From [Leptolyngbya] sp. JSC-1 (lineage in GTDB: Bacteria > Cyanobacteriota > Cyanobacteriia > Elainellales > Elainellaceae), in NCBI GenBank assembly GCA_000733415.1, contig KL662191.1:3893218-3957217 (forward strand): a stretch of DNA of 64,000 nucleotides, given 5' to 3'. Position 1 is the stretch's first letter. Every line of letters begins with the position of its first letter. The notes beneath the pieces are model-generated. The model ran no database searches. It saw only the letters and a program-made list of their open reading frames with translations, and was not told the DNA's origin. This document shows, piece after piece, positions 35,213 through 43,475 of this stretch. The translations under genes were made by a program, and so were the position numbers.

Positions 35213-35956
35213 TCACGGGTCGTTTTTGGCGTTTGCCAAGATCACCATGTCCTTTCCTACTACTGGACTGCGGGCCAGCAGCGTGCCTTCCAAATCGGCC
35301 AGTTCTAGTTGATTAAAGGCTAGCTTCTTCACTCGTTTGAACAGTTCATTGGCGAGCCGATTGCGCTGGGCATCAGTGAGACTATACCAGTCATCCCCAA
35401 CGATGACAGTGAGATTATTGCGCGAAAAATTAGCTTGGACTGCTTGAATTAAGCCTGCTGCATACTCGGCTGTAACTTCAGCGAGCTGTTCCTGGATAGC
35501 CGCAATCCGGTTCGGGTCGGGGGCAGGTTCTGGTGCTGCTTCCGTTCCGTTCCGGCGAGCCACTTGCCCAGGCTGATCAGGTTCGTTGGCAACGGCAGGG
35601 GAACGGTGCGTTAGGAGGGTGAGGGGCAGCCAGAGCAGCAGGACGAGCAGTACAGCCGCTACAGCAGTAATCACTGGATCGGGCAGTTTAGCACTCCAGG
35701 AGGCTGGTAAAGCAGCGCGCACCTTGGGTAAGAGCACTGTCCAGGTCTGCCATGCCCATTTCAGCAAAGCCAGAATGAGCCGCCAAAGTTGCAGTAAGCC
35801 GCTCAGCAAAACGGGCACAAACGCCAGCACGATTTCCCAAACCTGCCGCAAGATTCCGAGGACAGCTTGTAGCCTAGACCGAGAAGCTGCACTGGCTGGA
35901 GGTGTAGATTTGGCTGGTTCGGGTGTATCCGGCTTCTTAGGAGGCTCTTGCGACAT
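35213..35956 (-). CDS. Hypothetical membrane protein, Pro-rich N-terminus
   Basis: 247 residues from the ATG at 35956, chosen because GGAGAAATTCT precedes it. A Pro/Ala-rich start (~4-25) is followed by two long hydrophobic stretches (~35-65 and ~92-118) and a linker rich in Pro/Glu, then a C-terminal soluble domain (~140-247) with LTVIVGDDWYSLTDAQRNRL and KLAFNQLELADLEG. I know no family name; similar proteins occur in cyanobacteria. I infer a membrane-anchored protein with an outer or periplasmic domain. Confidence 0.6.
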   Translation of the reverse strand: MSQEPPKKPDTPEPAKSTPPASAASRSRLQAVLGILRQVWEIVLAFVPVLLSGLLQLWRLILALLKWAWQTWTVLLPKVRAALPASWSAKLPDPVITAVAAVLLVLLLWLPLTLLTHRSPAVANEPDQPGQVARRNGTEAAPEPAPDPNRIAAIQEQLAEVTAEYAAGLIQAVQANFSRNNLTVIVGDDWYSLTDAQRNRLANELFKRVKKLAFNQLELADLEGTLLARSPVVGKDMVILANAKNDP

Positions 35957-36116
35957 AGAATTTCTCCTTAACATATAGTCATGCAGCATTCATGGAGCAA
36001 GGAACTGCCTGAAATGGGCCTAGCGATGCAATAGTTGAGCTGACTAGCTGCTGATTTCACTTTCCACCGCTGCATCTACAGCCTTTTTCAGGCTAGTGAA
36101 CTACGAAAAACAGGGT

Positions 36117-36154
36117 GCAGGGGCAGTGCCCCTGCGTGGGGGCGAAGCCCCCAC
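36117..36154. repeat. Two adjacent perfect GC-rich hairpins
   Basis: GCAGGGGC-AGT-GCCCCTGC (36117-36135) directly followed by GTGGGGGC-GAA-GCCCCCAC (36136-36154). Each has an 8-bp perfect stem and a 3-nt loop. I recall the same kind of sequence as a scattered intergenic repeat in several cyanobacteria. Its role is unknown. Confidence 0.8.
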
Positions 36155-36283
36155 CACCCCCCATACCTCACATGAGTGAAAAACGCTGTATCTCCTCATG
36201 GTATGAGATTCTACTCTCAATCCGATATTGGCAGTCCTAAATCCACATCAAGCAACCTCCTGCGGTATTCTGAAGGCAGAAGC

Positions 36284-36309
36284 AGTTGCCCGATTTAGTT
36301 GCCCGATTT
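36284..36309. repeat. 13-bp tandem duplication
   Basis: Two perfect copies of AGTTGCCCGATTT ending 19 bp before panB. Confidence 0.92.
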
Positions 36310-36328
36310 TTGACAGGGAGTCTTGCTC

Positions 36329-37120
36329 ATGGCAGTCACCACGCAACAATTGATCCGATACAAAAAAGAGGGGCGTCCAATTGTGGCTCTAACTGCCTGG
36401 GACTACCTGATTGCTCGTGCCCTAGACGAGGCTGGCGTTGACTTGATCATGGTCGGGGACTCATTGGCAATGGTGGCCTTGGGCTATAGCACAACGTTGC
36501 CGATTACACTCGATGAAATCATCCATCATGCTAAGGCCGTGCGGCGCGGTGTAGAGCGAGCGCTGTTAGTTGTAGATCTGCCGTTTATGAGCTATCAGGA
36601 AAGCCCCAAGCAGGCCCTACGTTCAGCCGGTCGGATTATGAAAACGACGGGTGCAGCGGCGGTAAAACTAGAGGGTGGTTATCCCGCAATGGCAGAAACA
36701 GTTTCGCGGCTAACGCAGGCCGGAATTGCCGTAATGGGACATGTAGGCTTAACGCCTCAATCAGTGCATCAGTTGGGCGGTTTTCGCAAGCAGGGCAAAT
36801 CGTCGGAAGCGGCAGAGCGGATTTTGTCGGAAGCGATTGCGCTGCAAGACGCTGGAGCCTTTGCCATTGTACTGGAGCACATCCCGGCTGAATTGGCCTT
36901 GCAGATCACACAAAAATTAACCATTCCCACGGTTGGAATTGGGGCAGGGCCGCACTGCGATGGGCAGATCTTGGTAACGGCAGATTTATTGGGCCTCTCA
37001 GGCTGGCGACCATCCTTTGCTAAAGCCTATGCTGACCTGCATGGAACCATCATTGAAGCCGTGCAATCCTACGCCAAAGAAGTGAAAGCGCATGAGTTTC
37101 CGCCTTCAGAGGGCGCGTAG
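36329..37120 (+). CDS. panB: 3-methyl-2-oxobutanoate hydroxymethyltransferase
   Basis: 263 residues. MAVTTQQLIRYKKEGRPIVA, then VGDSLAMVALGYSTTLPIT (metal and substrate binding), then VKLEGGY and GHVGLTPQSVHQLGG. It converts 2-oxoisovalerate to ketopantoate for pantothenate and coenzyme A, using methylene-tetrahydrofolate. A TTG at 36323 would add two residues; the ATG fits the family. A hairpin with a long T-run follows ~170 bp downstream. Confidence 0.97.
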   Translation: MAVTTQQLIRYKKEGRPIVALTAWDYLIARALDEAGVDLIMVGDSLAMVALGYSTTLPITLDEIIHHAKAVRRGVERALLVVDLPFMSYQESPKQALRSAGRIMKTTGAAAVKLEGGYPAMAETVSRLTQAGIAVMGHVGLTPQSVHQLGGFRKQGKSSEAAERILSEAIALQDAGAFAIVLEHIPAELALQITQKLTIPTVGIGAGPHCDGQILVTADLLGLSGWRPSFAKAYADLHGTIIEAVQSYAKEVKAHEFPPSEGA

Positions 37121-37134
37121 AGTAGCAAACAGTT

Positions 37135-37170
37135 GATAGAACAATCAGATAGAGCAATCAATAGAGCAAA
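37135..37170. repeat. 13-bp tandem repeat, about 2.5 copies
   Basis: GATAGAACAATCA, GATAGAGCAATCA, then ATAGAGCAAA, 15 bp after panB. Confidence 0.88.
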
Positions 37171-37287
37171 ATTCCCATCAGCTTACATAGGGGCATTACG
37201 GAATCAGGACAAAGTGAGATGTATTTCCTGATGTAAGCCCCCTTACCAATTCAAGAGAAATTACATCAATAATCTAAAGAGTTATTC

Positions 37288-37349
37288 TAGATTTCTATTC
37301 TGCATACACTCAATATACAGAATAGAAAATTTAGAGTTTCTTTTTTTTT
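37288..37349 (+). terminator. Probable panB terminator
   Basis: ATTTCTATTCTG pairs with CAGAATAGAAAAT (12 bp, one bulge), followed by a short spacer and a ten-base T-run at 37340-37349 broken only before it by C. It lies 170 bp after panB and directly before frp on the other strand. Confidence 0.65.
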
Positions 37350-37431
37350 GCGCTGCTAAGTACTCCAGGAATTGCAACCTAGCATCAGCAGATGTGTAAT
37401 CCGTCAGTTCATCATGAATGGTTATCAAGAT

Positions 37432-37758
37432 TCACATACGTGTCAACGCAGTAATCTTGGCCAGTTTATCTGCTGCTAGTCCTTCCAATTCACTCAGTTG
37501 TAGCCATCCTTCTCGAACCAACGAAGCCAGAACAAACACCAGGACTGAATAGCGATAGTCATACTTACCATCGATTTCATGTCTGCGAGCACTCAGAAAG
37601 TCATGCAATCGCCAAACATCATCAATCTCAGTGAGTGAACTAGATTGCTCACGTACTGTTTTGACTAGATAATCGAGTTCTCGTTGATAGGCATTGTTAA
37701 AAGCAGTGCGAGCAATTTGCTTTTCTGTTTGTGACCATGTAGTATCGGTTGCTTGCAT
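37432..37758 (-). CDS. frp: Fluorescence recovery protein
   Basis: 108 residues, the FRP length. Conserved residues around IDDVWRLHDFLSARRHEID give W49, H52, D53 and R59, equivalent to W50, H53, D54 and R60 of Synechocystis FRP, which contact the orange carotenoid protein (OCP). FRP is a helical dimer that speeds return of active red OCP to the orange state, ending photoprotective quenching at phycobilisomes. In many cyanobacteria it lies next to ocp; here the neighbours are panB and chlI and no ocp is in the window. Start and end fit the family. Confidence 0.93.
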   Translation of the reverse strand: MQATDTTWSQTEKQIARTAFNNAYQRELDYLVKTVREQSSSLTEIDDVWRLHDFLSARRHEIDGKYDYRYSVLVFVLASLVREGWLQLSELEGLAADKLAKITALTRM

Positions 37759-37894
37759 AACAAATTCTGAATCGATTGAGTGCTTTTTCTTATAGTTATC
37801 TTACAGGATTCTCCCTTAGCTCTGAACTAAAAAAGTGCCCTTTTAAGAGCACTCCTACTGAATCATTCACCCATTACTGCCAATAACCAGCATG

Positions 37895-38992
37895 CTAACC
37901 TTTACCGTTTTGACTCTCGGTATCGGCAACTCCAAACACCTGATTAAATACTTTTTCCACCTTGTAGCCAGAATCAATTGACTCTAGCGGGTCTTTGCGC
38001 AAACGGTGCCGCAGCGCCATTACCACTACCCGTCGGATGTCATCTACCGTTACTTCAGTTCGTCCTTCGTAGGCCGCCAGCGCCTTGGCCGTGCGGTTAG
38101 TGACGATATCGCCACGCAAGCCATCTACATCGAGTTCAGCGCAGACCTGGGAAATTTTCACCTTCAGGTCGTGATCAATCGTCACGGATTTAAGCAGTTC
38201 TTGTGCTCTAATCAGCTTCTGCTGAAGTGCTTCCTGCTGCGGCTGATACTTTTCTAAAAAGGCTTCCGGCTCTTGGTCAAACTCGGAGCGCTGTTCTACA
38301 ATTTGCACCCGCAGCGCTGGATCTTTCACGGTGCGGATCTCAGCATGGAGGCCAAATCGATCCAGCAACTGAGGCCGCAGTTCGCCTTCTTCAGGGTTGC
38401 CAGAACCGACCAAGACAAAGCGAGCCGGGTGACGAATCGAAATGCCTTCCCGCTCCACCGTGTTCCAGCCAGAAGCCGCCGAATCCAGCAGCACATCGAC
38501 GAGGTGATCATCCAGCAGGTTCACCTCATCCACGTAGAGAATGCCGCGATTGGCTTGGGCCAACAGTCCTGGTTCAAATGCCTTTACGCCTTCAGAGAGA
38601 GCTTTTTCAATGTCAATCGTGCCACAGACCCGGTCTTCGGTTGCGCCCAGCGGCAGGTCGATCATGGGCACTTTCTTTTTTACCGTTTGAATCGGCTGCC
38701 CATCTTCTAGCTGCTGTTTGACAACATCGCTCATCAAGCCTGGATCGCTGGGATGGCTATTGAAGGGATCACCTGCAACCACCTCAATTTCCGGCAACAC
38801 ATTAGCCAGAGCACGAATCGTGGTGGATTTGCCGGTACCACGGTCTCCCATAATCATGACGCCGCCGATTTTGGGATCAATCACATTCAACAGCAGCGCT
38901 AGCTTCATTTCCTCTTGGCCAACAATGGCCGTGAAGGGAAAGACCGCTCGACGAGTAGACACTTTAGTGGGACTGGCGATGGCAGTAGTCAC
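37895..38992 (-). CDS. chlI: Magnesium chelatase ATPase subunit I
   Basis: 365 residues, AAA+ fold. Walker A GDRGTGKS (49-56), Walker B LYVDEVNLL near 152, sensor/arginine elements (GSGNPEEGELRPQLLDRFGL) and the C-terminal helical lid are intact. With ChlD and ChlH it inserts Mg2+ into protoporphyrin IX, the first committed step of chlorophyll synthesis. No chlD or chlH nearby. The stop is 137 bp upstream (by coordinate) of the frp start region, same strand. Confidence 0.98.
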   Translation of the reverse strand: MTTAIASPTKVSTRRAVFPFTAIVGQEEMKLALLLNVIDPKIGGVMIMGDRGTGKSTTIRALANVLPEIEVVAGDPFNSHPSDPGLMSDVVKQQLEDGQPIQTVKKKVPMIDLPLGATEDRVCGTIDIEKALSEGVKAFEPGLLAQANRGILYVDEVNLLDDHLVDVLLDSAASGWNTVEREGISIRHPARFVLVGSGNPEEGELRPQLLDRFGLHAEIRTVKDPALRVQIVEQRSEFDQEPEAFLEKYQPQQEALQQKLIRAQELLKSVTIDHDLKVKISQVCAELDVDGLRGDIVTNRTAKALAAYEGRTEVTVDDIRRVVVMALRHRLRKDPLESIDSGYKVEKVFNQVFGVADTESQNGKG

Positions 38993-39209
38993 AGAATTTA
39001 ACCCGAAATACTAAACAAAACATGAAATGACTGTTTCCCATTGTGACATAGAGCGGGAAACGAAATCAGCCAGTTAGACGAGTTGGGCAAATTCGTGCGA
39101 AATCACTAGGCTGGTAATTGTAGTTCCTGTTGCTCAATTACTTGTTGCATCGTCACTTACCGGAGGTCTCTCTGCACTCGCTCCGGTGATTTTGAGGATT
39201 ACCTCAGCC

Positions 39210-39521
39210 ATGAATTCCAATAAATTTAATCCTTCTGAATTTCTTCTGGTTCTAGCCATTTTGGGTGTGATTACCGGAGGGCTAGCTGTAGTTAGTTTCT
39301 CTAATCAATCGAGTCAAGATCAGGCTGATTGCGTTGAAACACCCCAAGCGCCTGAGTGTGATAGCAATGGTGCAGGTAATGGCGCAGGTAGCAGAGGCGT
39401 AATCAATCCGGTTAGAACCTCAGGCGAGAAAAGCGGCCCCAGTAAAGGAAACGCTTCCGGCAAAAGCACTGGCCGCGGTGGGTTTGGCAGCTTTGGACGC
39501 GGTGGATTTGGAGGAGGCTAA
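39210..39521 (+). CDS. Small exported/anchored protein with Gly/Phe/Arg repeat tail
   Basis: 103 residues from the ATG at 39210 (a GTG at 39186 would add 8). One hydrophobic helix (~11-29, LLVLAILGVITGGLAVV) is followed by a disordered region with two cysteines (DCVETPQAPEC at ~39-49), Ser/Gly/Lys-rich stretches, and a C-terminal GRGGFGSFGRGGFGGG. Its stop TAA overlaps the ATG of the ATP-grasp gene by one base (TAATG), so the two are translationally coupled. This recalls the E. coli ygiB-ygiC pair (small DUF1190 protein plus glutathionylspermidine-synthase-like ligase). I infer the tail may be the partner or substrate; function is unknown. Confidence 0.7.
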   Translation: MNSNKFNPSEFLLVLAILGVITGGLAVVSFSNQSSQDQADCVETPQAPECDSNGAGNGAGSRGVINPVRTSGEKSGPSKGNASGKSTGRGGFGSFGRGGFGGG

Positions 39522-40822
39522 TGCAGCGGTCCGATTCTGAGCTTAATCACTCTGAATTTAACAGTCCTGAATTTAACAGCCCGCAGCGGCAACGCTTGTT
39601 TCGCTCTTTGGGCATGCCCTGGTACAACCTCTGCCCGATCAACGACGACGGAGTGCCGGAAACCGACAAGCAGGTGCCCTATGCGCTCTACCATTGCCAT
39701 CGGGTTGCGCCTCGGATGATCCAGGAGATCCAGCATGCCTCGGAACGGGTAGGGCAAGTCTTTGCGGCTCTCCAGCCCATGATTCGTGCCTTGGATGCCA
39801 ATACGCTGCTCAGCTACGGGTTCCCAAAAGAGAGCATCCGACTGATCAAACACGACACCCTGCCTCCATTTTGTATGCGCTTGGACTGGTGCTGGAACGA
39901 AGCCACCGGCACGCGGAAAATCATCGAAACCAACTGCCAAACGCCTAGCTTTTGGTTTGAGTGCACCACCGGCAATCGGGAAGTGGCGCGGCATTTTGGC
40001 TTCGCTGACCCAACGCCGTTGGCGGAATCGCGGCTGAGTCTGTCGCTGGATCAGCAGTTGCAACGGGCGGTCCGTCGGCTCAACAAATCGATCGAAGATT
40101 GCCACATCGGCTTTACGGCATTGAACAATCCCGAAGATATGGGCACGATGAAGTGGCTGAAAAACCATTGCCACTACGACAGCACAGTGTTTCCGATCGA
40201 ACTGCTCAGAATCAAAGACGGCAAGTATCTATTTTATGAACGTACAGGCAGGCCGATTGATATTCTGTTTATGTGGTATCCGCTGGAATGGGCAATTCAC
40301 GATGTAGATGAACAAGGGCGAGCACTTTGGCTGGCACTAGAAGAGCTGATCCTGACGGGCAAACTGGTGATTGTGAACTTTGCCTCGGCCTTTGCCTTGC
40401 AGCCCAAAAGCGTTCTGGCCTTGATCACCGATTTGGGGCTGGATGCCTTTAGTGACGAGGAAGCCGCTGCAATTTTTGACTACTTTCCTAAAACCACGCT
40501 GACGCCAGACTCATTTCCCGCTTCCTACTTTGCCAAACCGATTCTAGGCCGACAGGGTGAAGGCGGATTTGCCGTTGATGCCGGTGCAACCAAAGCCCGC
40601 AGCAGCAACAATTCACCCTGGTACACCCAGCAAGACTATGTCTATCAGGAATTGCTCGACCTGCCGCAAATCTCGATTGCCGGTCAATCTCTGACAGCCC
40701 TCTGGGGCGCTTGGCTCTACAACGATGGAGCTGATCGCTATTGGGCTGGCGGCGTGGGTCTACGAGTTTCGCAAGGCTCGATTACCGATGACTATTCCTA
40801 CTGGTGCCCGATTGGTTGCTAA
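39521..40822 (+). CDS. Glutathionylspermidine synthase-like ATP-grasp ligase
   Basis: 433 residues with the GSP synthase C-terminal (ATP-grasp) domain. Recognisable parts: CMRLDWCWNEATGTRKIIETN near 125-145, the phosphate loop FAKPILGRQGEGG near 343-355, and the C-terminal GVGLRVS. The amidase domain of bifunctional Gss is absent. From the family: these enzymes ligate a carboxylate to an amine; the real substrates of stand-alone members (YgiC, YjfC) are not settled. It overlaps the small Gly-rich gene by one base. The first ~25 residues repeat HSEFNSPEFNSP and look disordered. Confidence 0.85.
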   Translation: MQRSDSELNHSEFNSPEFNSPQRQRLFRSLGMPWYNLCPINDDGVPETDKQVPYALYHCHRVAPRMIQEIQHASERVGQVFAALQPMIRALDANTLLSYGFPKESIRLIKHDTLPPFCMRLDWCWNEATGTRKIIETNCQTPSFWFECTTGNREVARHFGFADPTPLAESRLSLSLDQQLQRAVRRLNKSIEDCHIGFTALNNPEDMGTMKWLKNHCHYDSTVFPIELLRIKDGKYLFYERTGRPIDILFMWYPLEWAIHDVDEQGRALWLALEELILTGKLVIVNFASAFALQPKSVLALITDLGLDAFSDEEAAAIFDYFPKTTLTPDSFPASYFAKPILGRQGEGGFAVDAGATKARSSNNSPWYTQQDYVYQELLDLPQISIAGQSLTALWGAWLYNDGADRYWAGGVGLRVSQGSITDDYSYWCPIGC

Positions 40823-40940
40823 CAGAGTTCCGCAGAGCCTGAGTTCACGAGCACACATGATTCTAAAATGCCTTTAAACTAGCCAAATAGCTTGGCAGCT
40901 TCCTGCTCTGTTTGGCGCTATTCTTTATCGACCTTCAACT

Positions 40941-41768
40941 ATGACAACTCAAGCTCCGATTCCAGTCGTGATCAACGGTGCCGCCGGTAAGATGGGGCGT
41001 GAGGTGGTAAAAGCCGTTGCTGCTGCTCCAGATATGGCCCTGGTCGGAGCAGTAGATCGCAATCCCAATTTGCAAGGGCAAGACGCGGGGGAAGTGGCAG
41101 GCATCGAAGCGCTGGAAGTACCCATTGTGAATGATTTGCAAGCAACGCTGGTGATGGCCTTGCAAGAACGCCAGTTGCCCGTAATGGTGGACTTTACCCA
41201 TCCCGACTCGATTTACGAAAACGTTCGGGCGGCCATTGCCTATGGAGTGCGTCCGGTAGTTGGCACCACGGGTCTGAGCGCCGAACAGATTGAAGACCTA
41301 GCTGATTTTGCCGACAAAGCCAGTATGGGTGGTGCGATTGTGCCCAATTTTTCGATTGGCATGGTGTTGCTGCAACAGGCGGCGATTCGTGCCTCTCAGT
41401 ATTTTGATCACGTTGAAATCATTGAGCTGCACCACAACCAAAAAGCCGATGCCCCCAGCGGCACAGCCATCCAAACCGCGCAATTGCTGGAAGAGATGGG
41501 CAAATCGTTTAATCCTCCCAGAGTGAGCGAGACAGAAAAGCTGCCTGGAGCCAGAGGAACCCGGACCGAGGAAGGAATTCGTATCCACAGCGTTCGCTTG
41601 CCAGGACTGATTGCCCACCAGGAAGTCATCTTTGGTGCGCCGGGAGAAATCTATACTCTCCGCCACGACACGAGCGATCGCGCCTGCTACATGCCGGGAG
41701 TGCTGCTGGCCATCCGCAAAGTGATTCAGTTGAAATCGTTGATCTATGGCTTGGAAAAGCTACTGTAA
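40941..41768 (+). CDS. dapB: 4-hydroxy-tetrahydrodipicolinate reductase
   Basis: 275 residues. The NAD(P)-binding start VVINGAAGKMGREVV, VGTTGLSAEQ, NFSIGMVLL and the catalytic ELHHNQKADAPSGTA are intact. It makes tetrahydrodipicolinate on the way to lysine and diaminopimelate. An alpha-beta length typical of cyanobacterial DapB. 118 bp after the GSPS gene; its own promoter is likely there. dapF lies far away at 4 kb. Confidence 0.97.
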   Translation: MTTQAPIPVVINGAAGKMGREVVKAVAAAPDMALVGAVDRNPNLQGQDAGEVAGIEALEVPIVNDLQATLVMALQERQLPVMVDFTHPDSIYENVRAAIAYGVRPVVGTTGLSAEQIEDLADFADKASMGGAIVPNFSIGMVLLQQAAIRASQYFDHVEIIELHHNQKADAPSGTAIQTAQLLEEMGKSFNPPRVSETEKLPGARGTRTEEGIRIHSVRLPGLIAHQEVIFGAPGEIYTLRHDTSDRACYMPGVLLAIRKVIQLKSLIYGLEKLL

Positions 41769-41847
41769 CGCGATGCACAACTTTCATGGCAAGGTTTGTC
41801 TGTGTAGCTGCGGTTTTAACCGCTTTTCGAAGACTTAAAAAATTGGC

Positions 41848-41990
41848 AAAAAAATTGCCTGACCCCATAAGCCCCCAAGGTCAGGCAGTTCACCTGTAAG
41901 GACGCTTTCCTAGCCGGAAGAGCATAAACAACCCAATTGCCCCCTAGTTGTTCAGCTCTTCCGAATTGCGTTCTCCAGAAGTGATTTCAT
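41848..41990 (-). ncRNA. Candidate structured small RNA with terminator
   Basis: On the minus strand, a stem-loop made of CGGAAGAGC/GCTCTTCCG (9 bp), an internal loop and GTTGT/ACAAC (5 bp) around a 14-nt loop (41915-41963) is followed by TGCCTGACC/GGTCAGGCA (9-bp stem, 41856-41887) and seven U (41848-41854). This reads as an RNA ending in a Rho-independent terminator. It sits on the strand opposite dapB and its neighbours. The 5' end is a guess. It could be an unnamed small RNA or the terminator of an unseen transcript. Confidence 0.5.
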
Positions 41991-42111
41991 TGTGTCTTTG
42001 TCCATAGGCTTGCGACTTTGGAAGATATACTGAATTTCCCAGCGTTTTAGGCCATAGAAGCACTGAATTCCGTAATTTAACCCTTGATGGCTGCTTTTCT
42101 AGAAGCGAACC

Positions 42112-42135
42112 GCCATTTGTCATGCCATTTGTCAC
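42112..42135. repeat. 12-bp tandem duplication
   Basis: GCCATTTGTCAT then GCCATTTGTCAC, between the RNA candidate and the next gene. Confidence 0.9.
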
Positions 42136-42236
42136 GTCCCAGAGAGGGATCGGCGCGAGGATTAAACTCACAAGTGTTAGGCTCAGAATGTAGATTAGAT
42201 TGGCTGATAACTCGGCAAGGCTGCACCTAGACTGGT

Positions 42237-42944
42237 ATGTTGATTCCGATTACCCGCAAAAAATTCGAGGAATTGATTCCGCTGACGGCTACAGCAGATC
42301 AATACAAATATTACTGGGGCAAATTTCCCGATATTTTGCAGCGAGTGCTGATTTCCGTAGCGGCAGTGGTGGCGGTTTTGATTTTAAGGGCCATCACCGG
42401 CGGTCGGTTTGAAATCATCATTGCCTTTTTGGGCGCGGCGGCAGGTTTGTATTGGCTCTGGCAGCCGGTTTATCGCGCCACACGCCGTAATCGGGAATGC
42501 CGCAAATACAAATACAGCGGCTTCTTTCGGGGGGAAGTCTTGGATTTGTTTGTGACCGAGGAGCTAATCGGCAAAGAAGAAACCGTCAACAAGCAAGGCG
42601 AACTGGTAATCATCGAGAACCGGGAGCGGCGGATCAATCTAGACATCGGAGATGAAACCGGATTTCTTACCACGGTACAGGCTCCGTTGCTGCGCATCCA
42701 TCGCTCGATCCGGCGGGGTGACGTGGTCGAACTGCTGGTCATGTCCAACCGGCCTGACCTCAGCCGGATTTCGTTTGTTTCGGATGTGTTTTTGCCCGAC
42801 AATGACCTCTGGGTGTCGGACTATCCTTATGTACGCAAAGATATTTTTATGGATGTCAGCCGTCGCTTGGGGCAGCAGTCGGATGGGTGGCGCGGCGAAG
42901 ACAATCTAGACGATGAACCGAGAAGACGGATCAGGAAGTTCTAA
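42237..42944 (+). CDS. Conserved cyanobacterial membrane protein of unknown function
   Basis: 235 residues. A soluble start (~1-35) is followed by two membrane helices (~37-52 and ~58-77) and then a cytosolic part with charged basic stretches (YRATRRNRECRKYKYSGFFRG) and a beta-rich domain ending in Arg-rich DDEPRRRIRKF. Similar cyanobacterial proteins are sometimes labelled phosphate ABC transporter permease, but I see no permease signature and reject that name. It converges on the ATL gene. Confidence 0.7.
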   Translation: MLIPITRKKFEELIPLTATADQYKYYWGKFPDILQRVLISVAAVVAVLILRAITGGRFEIIIAFLGAAAGLYWLWQPVYRATRRNRECRKYKYSGFFRGEVLDLFVTEELIGKEETVNKQGELVIIENRERRINLDIGDETGFLTTVQAPLLRIHRSIRRGDVVELLVMSNRPDLSRISFVSDVFLPDNDLWVSDYPYVRKDIFMDVSRRLGQQSDGWRGEDNLDDEPRRRIRKF

Positions 42945-42969
42945 TACCCTTTCCCTTTGAACTACAGAC

Positions 42970-42990
42970 TCAAAACTCAAAACTCAAAAC
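42970..42990 (-). repeat. Heptamer repeat forming the end of the ATL gene
   Basis: Three perfect TCAAAAC units. On the ATL strand they read GTTTTGA x3 and encode the last residues SFEF and the stop. The same unit ends dapF. Confidence 0.9.
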
Positions 42991-43309
42991 TGCTATCAAG
43001 TTCGGGTTGCCAGAGATAATCTTTCAAGCTAATTTTGCCTTCAGGACTGAACTGCACCCCTTCTTGTTCTAAAAGCGTGCGCTGCAAATGGTCATCTCCA
43101 TGCCGAAAGGGGGATTCTGAGATTTCTCCTTTAGCATTGATGACGCGATGCCACGGCACTTCTAAACTATCGGTGACGCGATACAGGGCATAGCCCACCA
43201 ACCGCGCCTGACCGGTCATGCCCGCTAGCGTAGCGATTTGCCCGTAGGTGGCAACTTTACCGACTGGAATTTGGCGGACAACAGCATAAATGGTGTGGTA
43301 GGCAGACAT
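42977..43309 (-). CDS. Alkyltransferase-like protein (MGMT family, Trp in place of Cys)
   Basis: 110 residues. The MGMT fold is clear: VPVGKVATYGQIATLAG-like start, RLVGYALYR, and PWHRVINAKGEIS. In true methyltransferases the last motif is PCHR, with the acceptor Cys. Here Trp53 replaces it, the mark of ATL proteins, which bind O6-alkylguanine and recruit nucleotide-excision repair. No N-terminal Ada-like domain. Its final residues come from a heptamer repeat, so the last ~4 residues are unlikely to be conserved. Confidence 0.93.
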   Translation of the reverse strand: MSAYHTIYAVVRQIPVGKVATYGQIATLAGMTGQARLVGYALYRVTDSLEVPWHRVINAKGEISESPFRHGDDHLQRTLLEQEGVQFSPEGKISLKDYLWQPELDSSFEF

Positions 43310-43475
43310 AGGGATAGGCTCCTGGCCAACACAGCTACAGCAAATTTGAATGATTGGCTTGGCTGGATTAGGTGCCGATGTCTCAGCACCAGCAAGCTTG
43401 GTATGCTCGCGTCAAAATTCGGTAAAACTGTTTATTAGACTGAATCTAGACGGACTTTATCTTAAGTGAATTCCT

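Larger units (their letters stand above)
35957..36328. other. Intergenic region before panB
   Basis: 372 bp without a gene. It holds the tandem GC-rich hairpins at 36117-36154 and a 13-bp duplication at 36284-36309. Confidence 0.6.
37121..37431. other. Spacer between panB and frp
   Basis: 311 bp without a gene. Contents: a 13-bp repeat at 37135-37170 (GATAGAACAATCA, GATAGAGCAATCA, ATAGAGCAA), a degenerate AGCCCCCTT element at 37236 and a T-tailed hairpin. Confidence 0.6.
41769..42236. other. Spacer between dapB and the next gene
   Basis: 468 bp with no convincing protein gene; a 75-codon minus-strand frame (41944-42171) has no family resemblance. It holds the structured minus-strand element at 41848-41990 and a 12-bp duplication. 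Confidence 0.6.

Noticed and set aside
36117..36154. CRISPR-like array
   Set aside because: Only two adjacent hairpins, no spacers of regular length.
39518..40174. 218-codon minus-strand frame opposite the GSPS gene
   Set aside because: Antisense shadow; the plus-strand protein is clearly real.
41944..42171. 75-codon minus-strand frame
   Set aside because: No family resemblance; it covers the stem of the RNA candidate, so noncoding is likelier.
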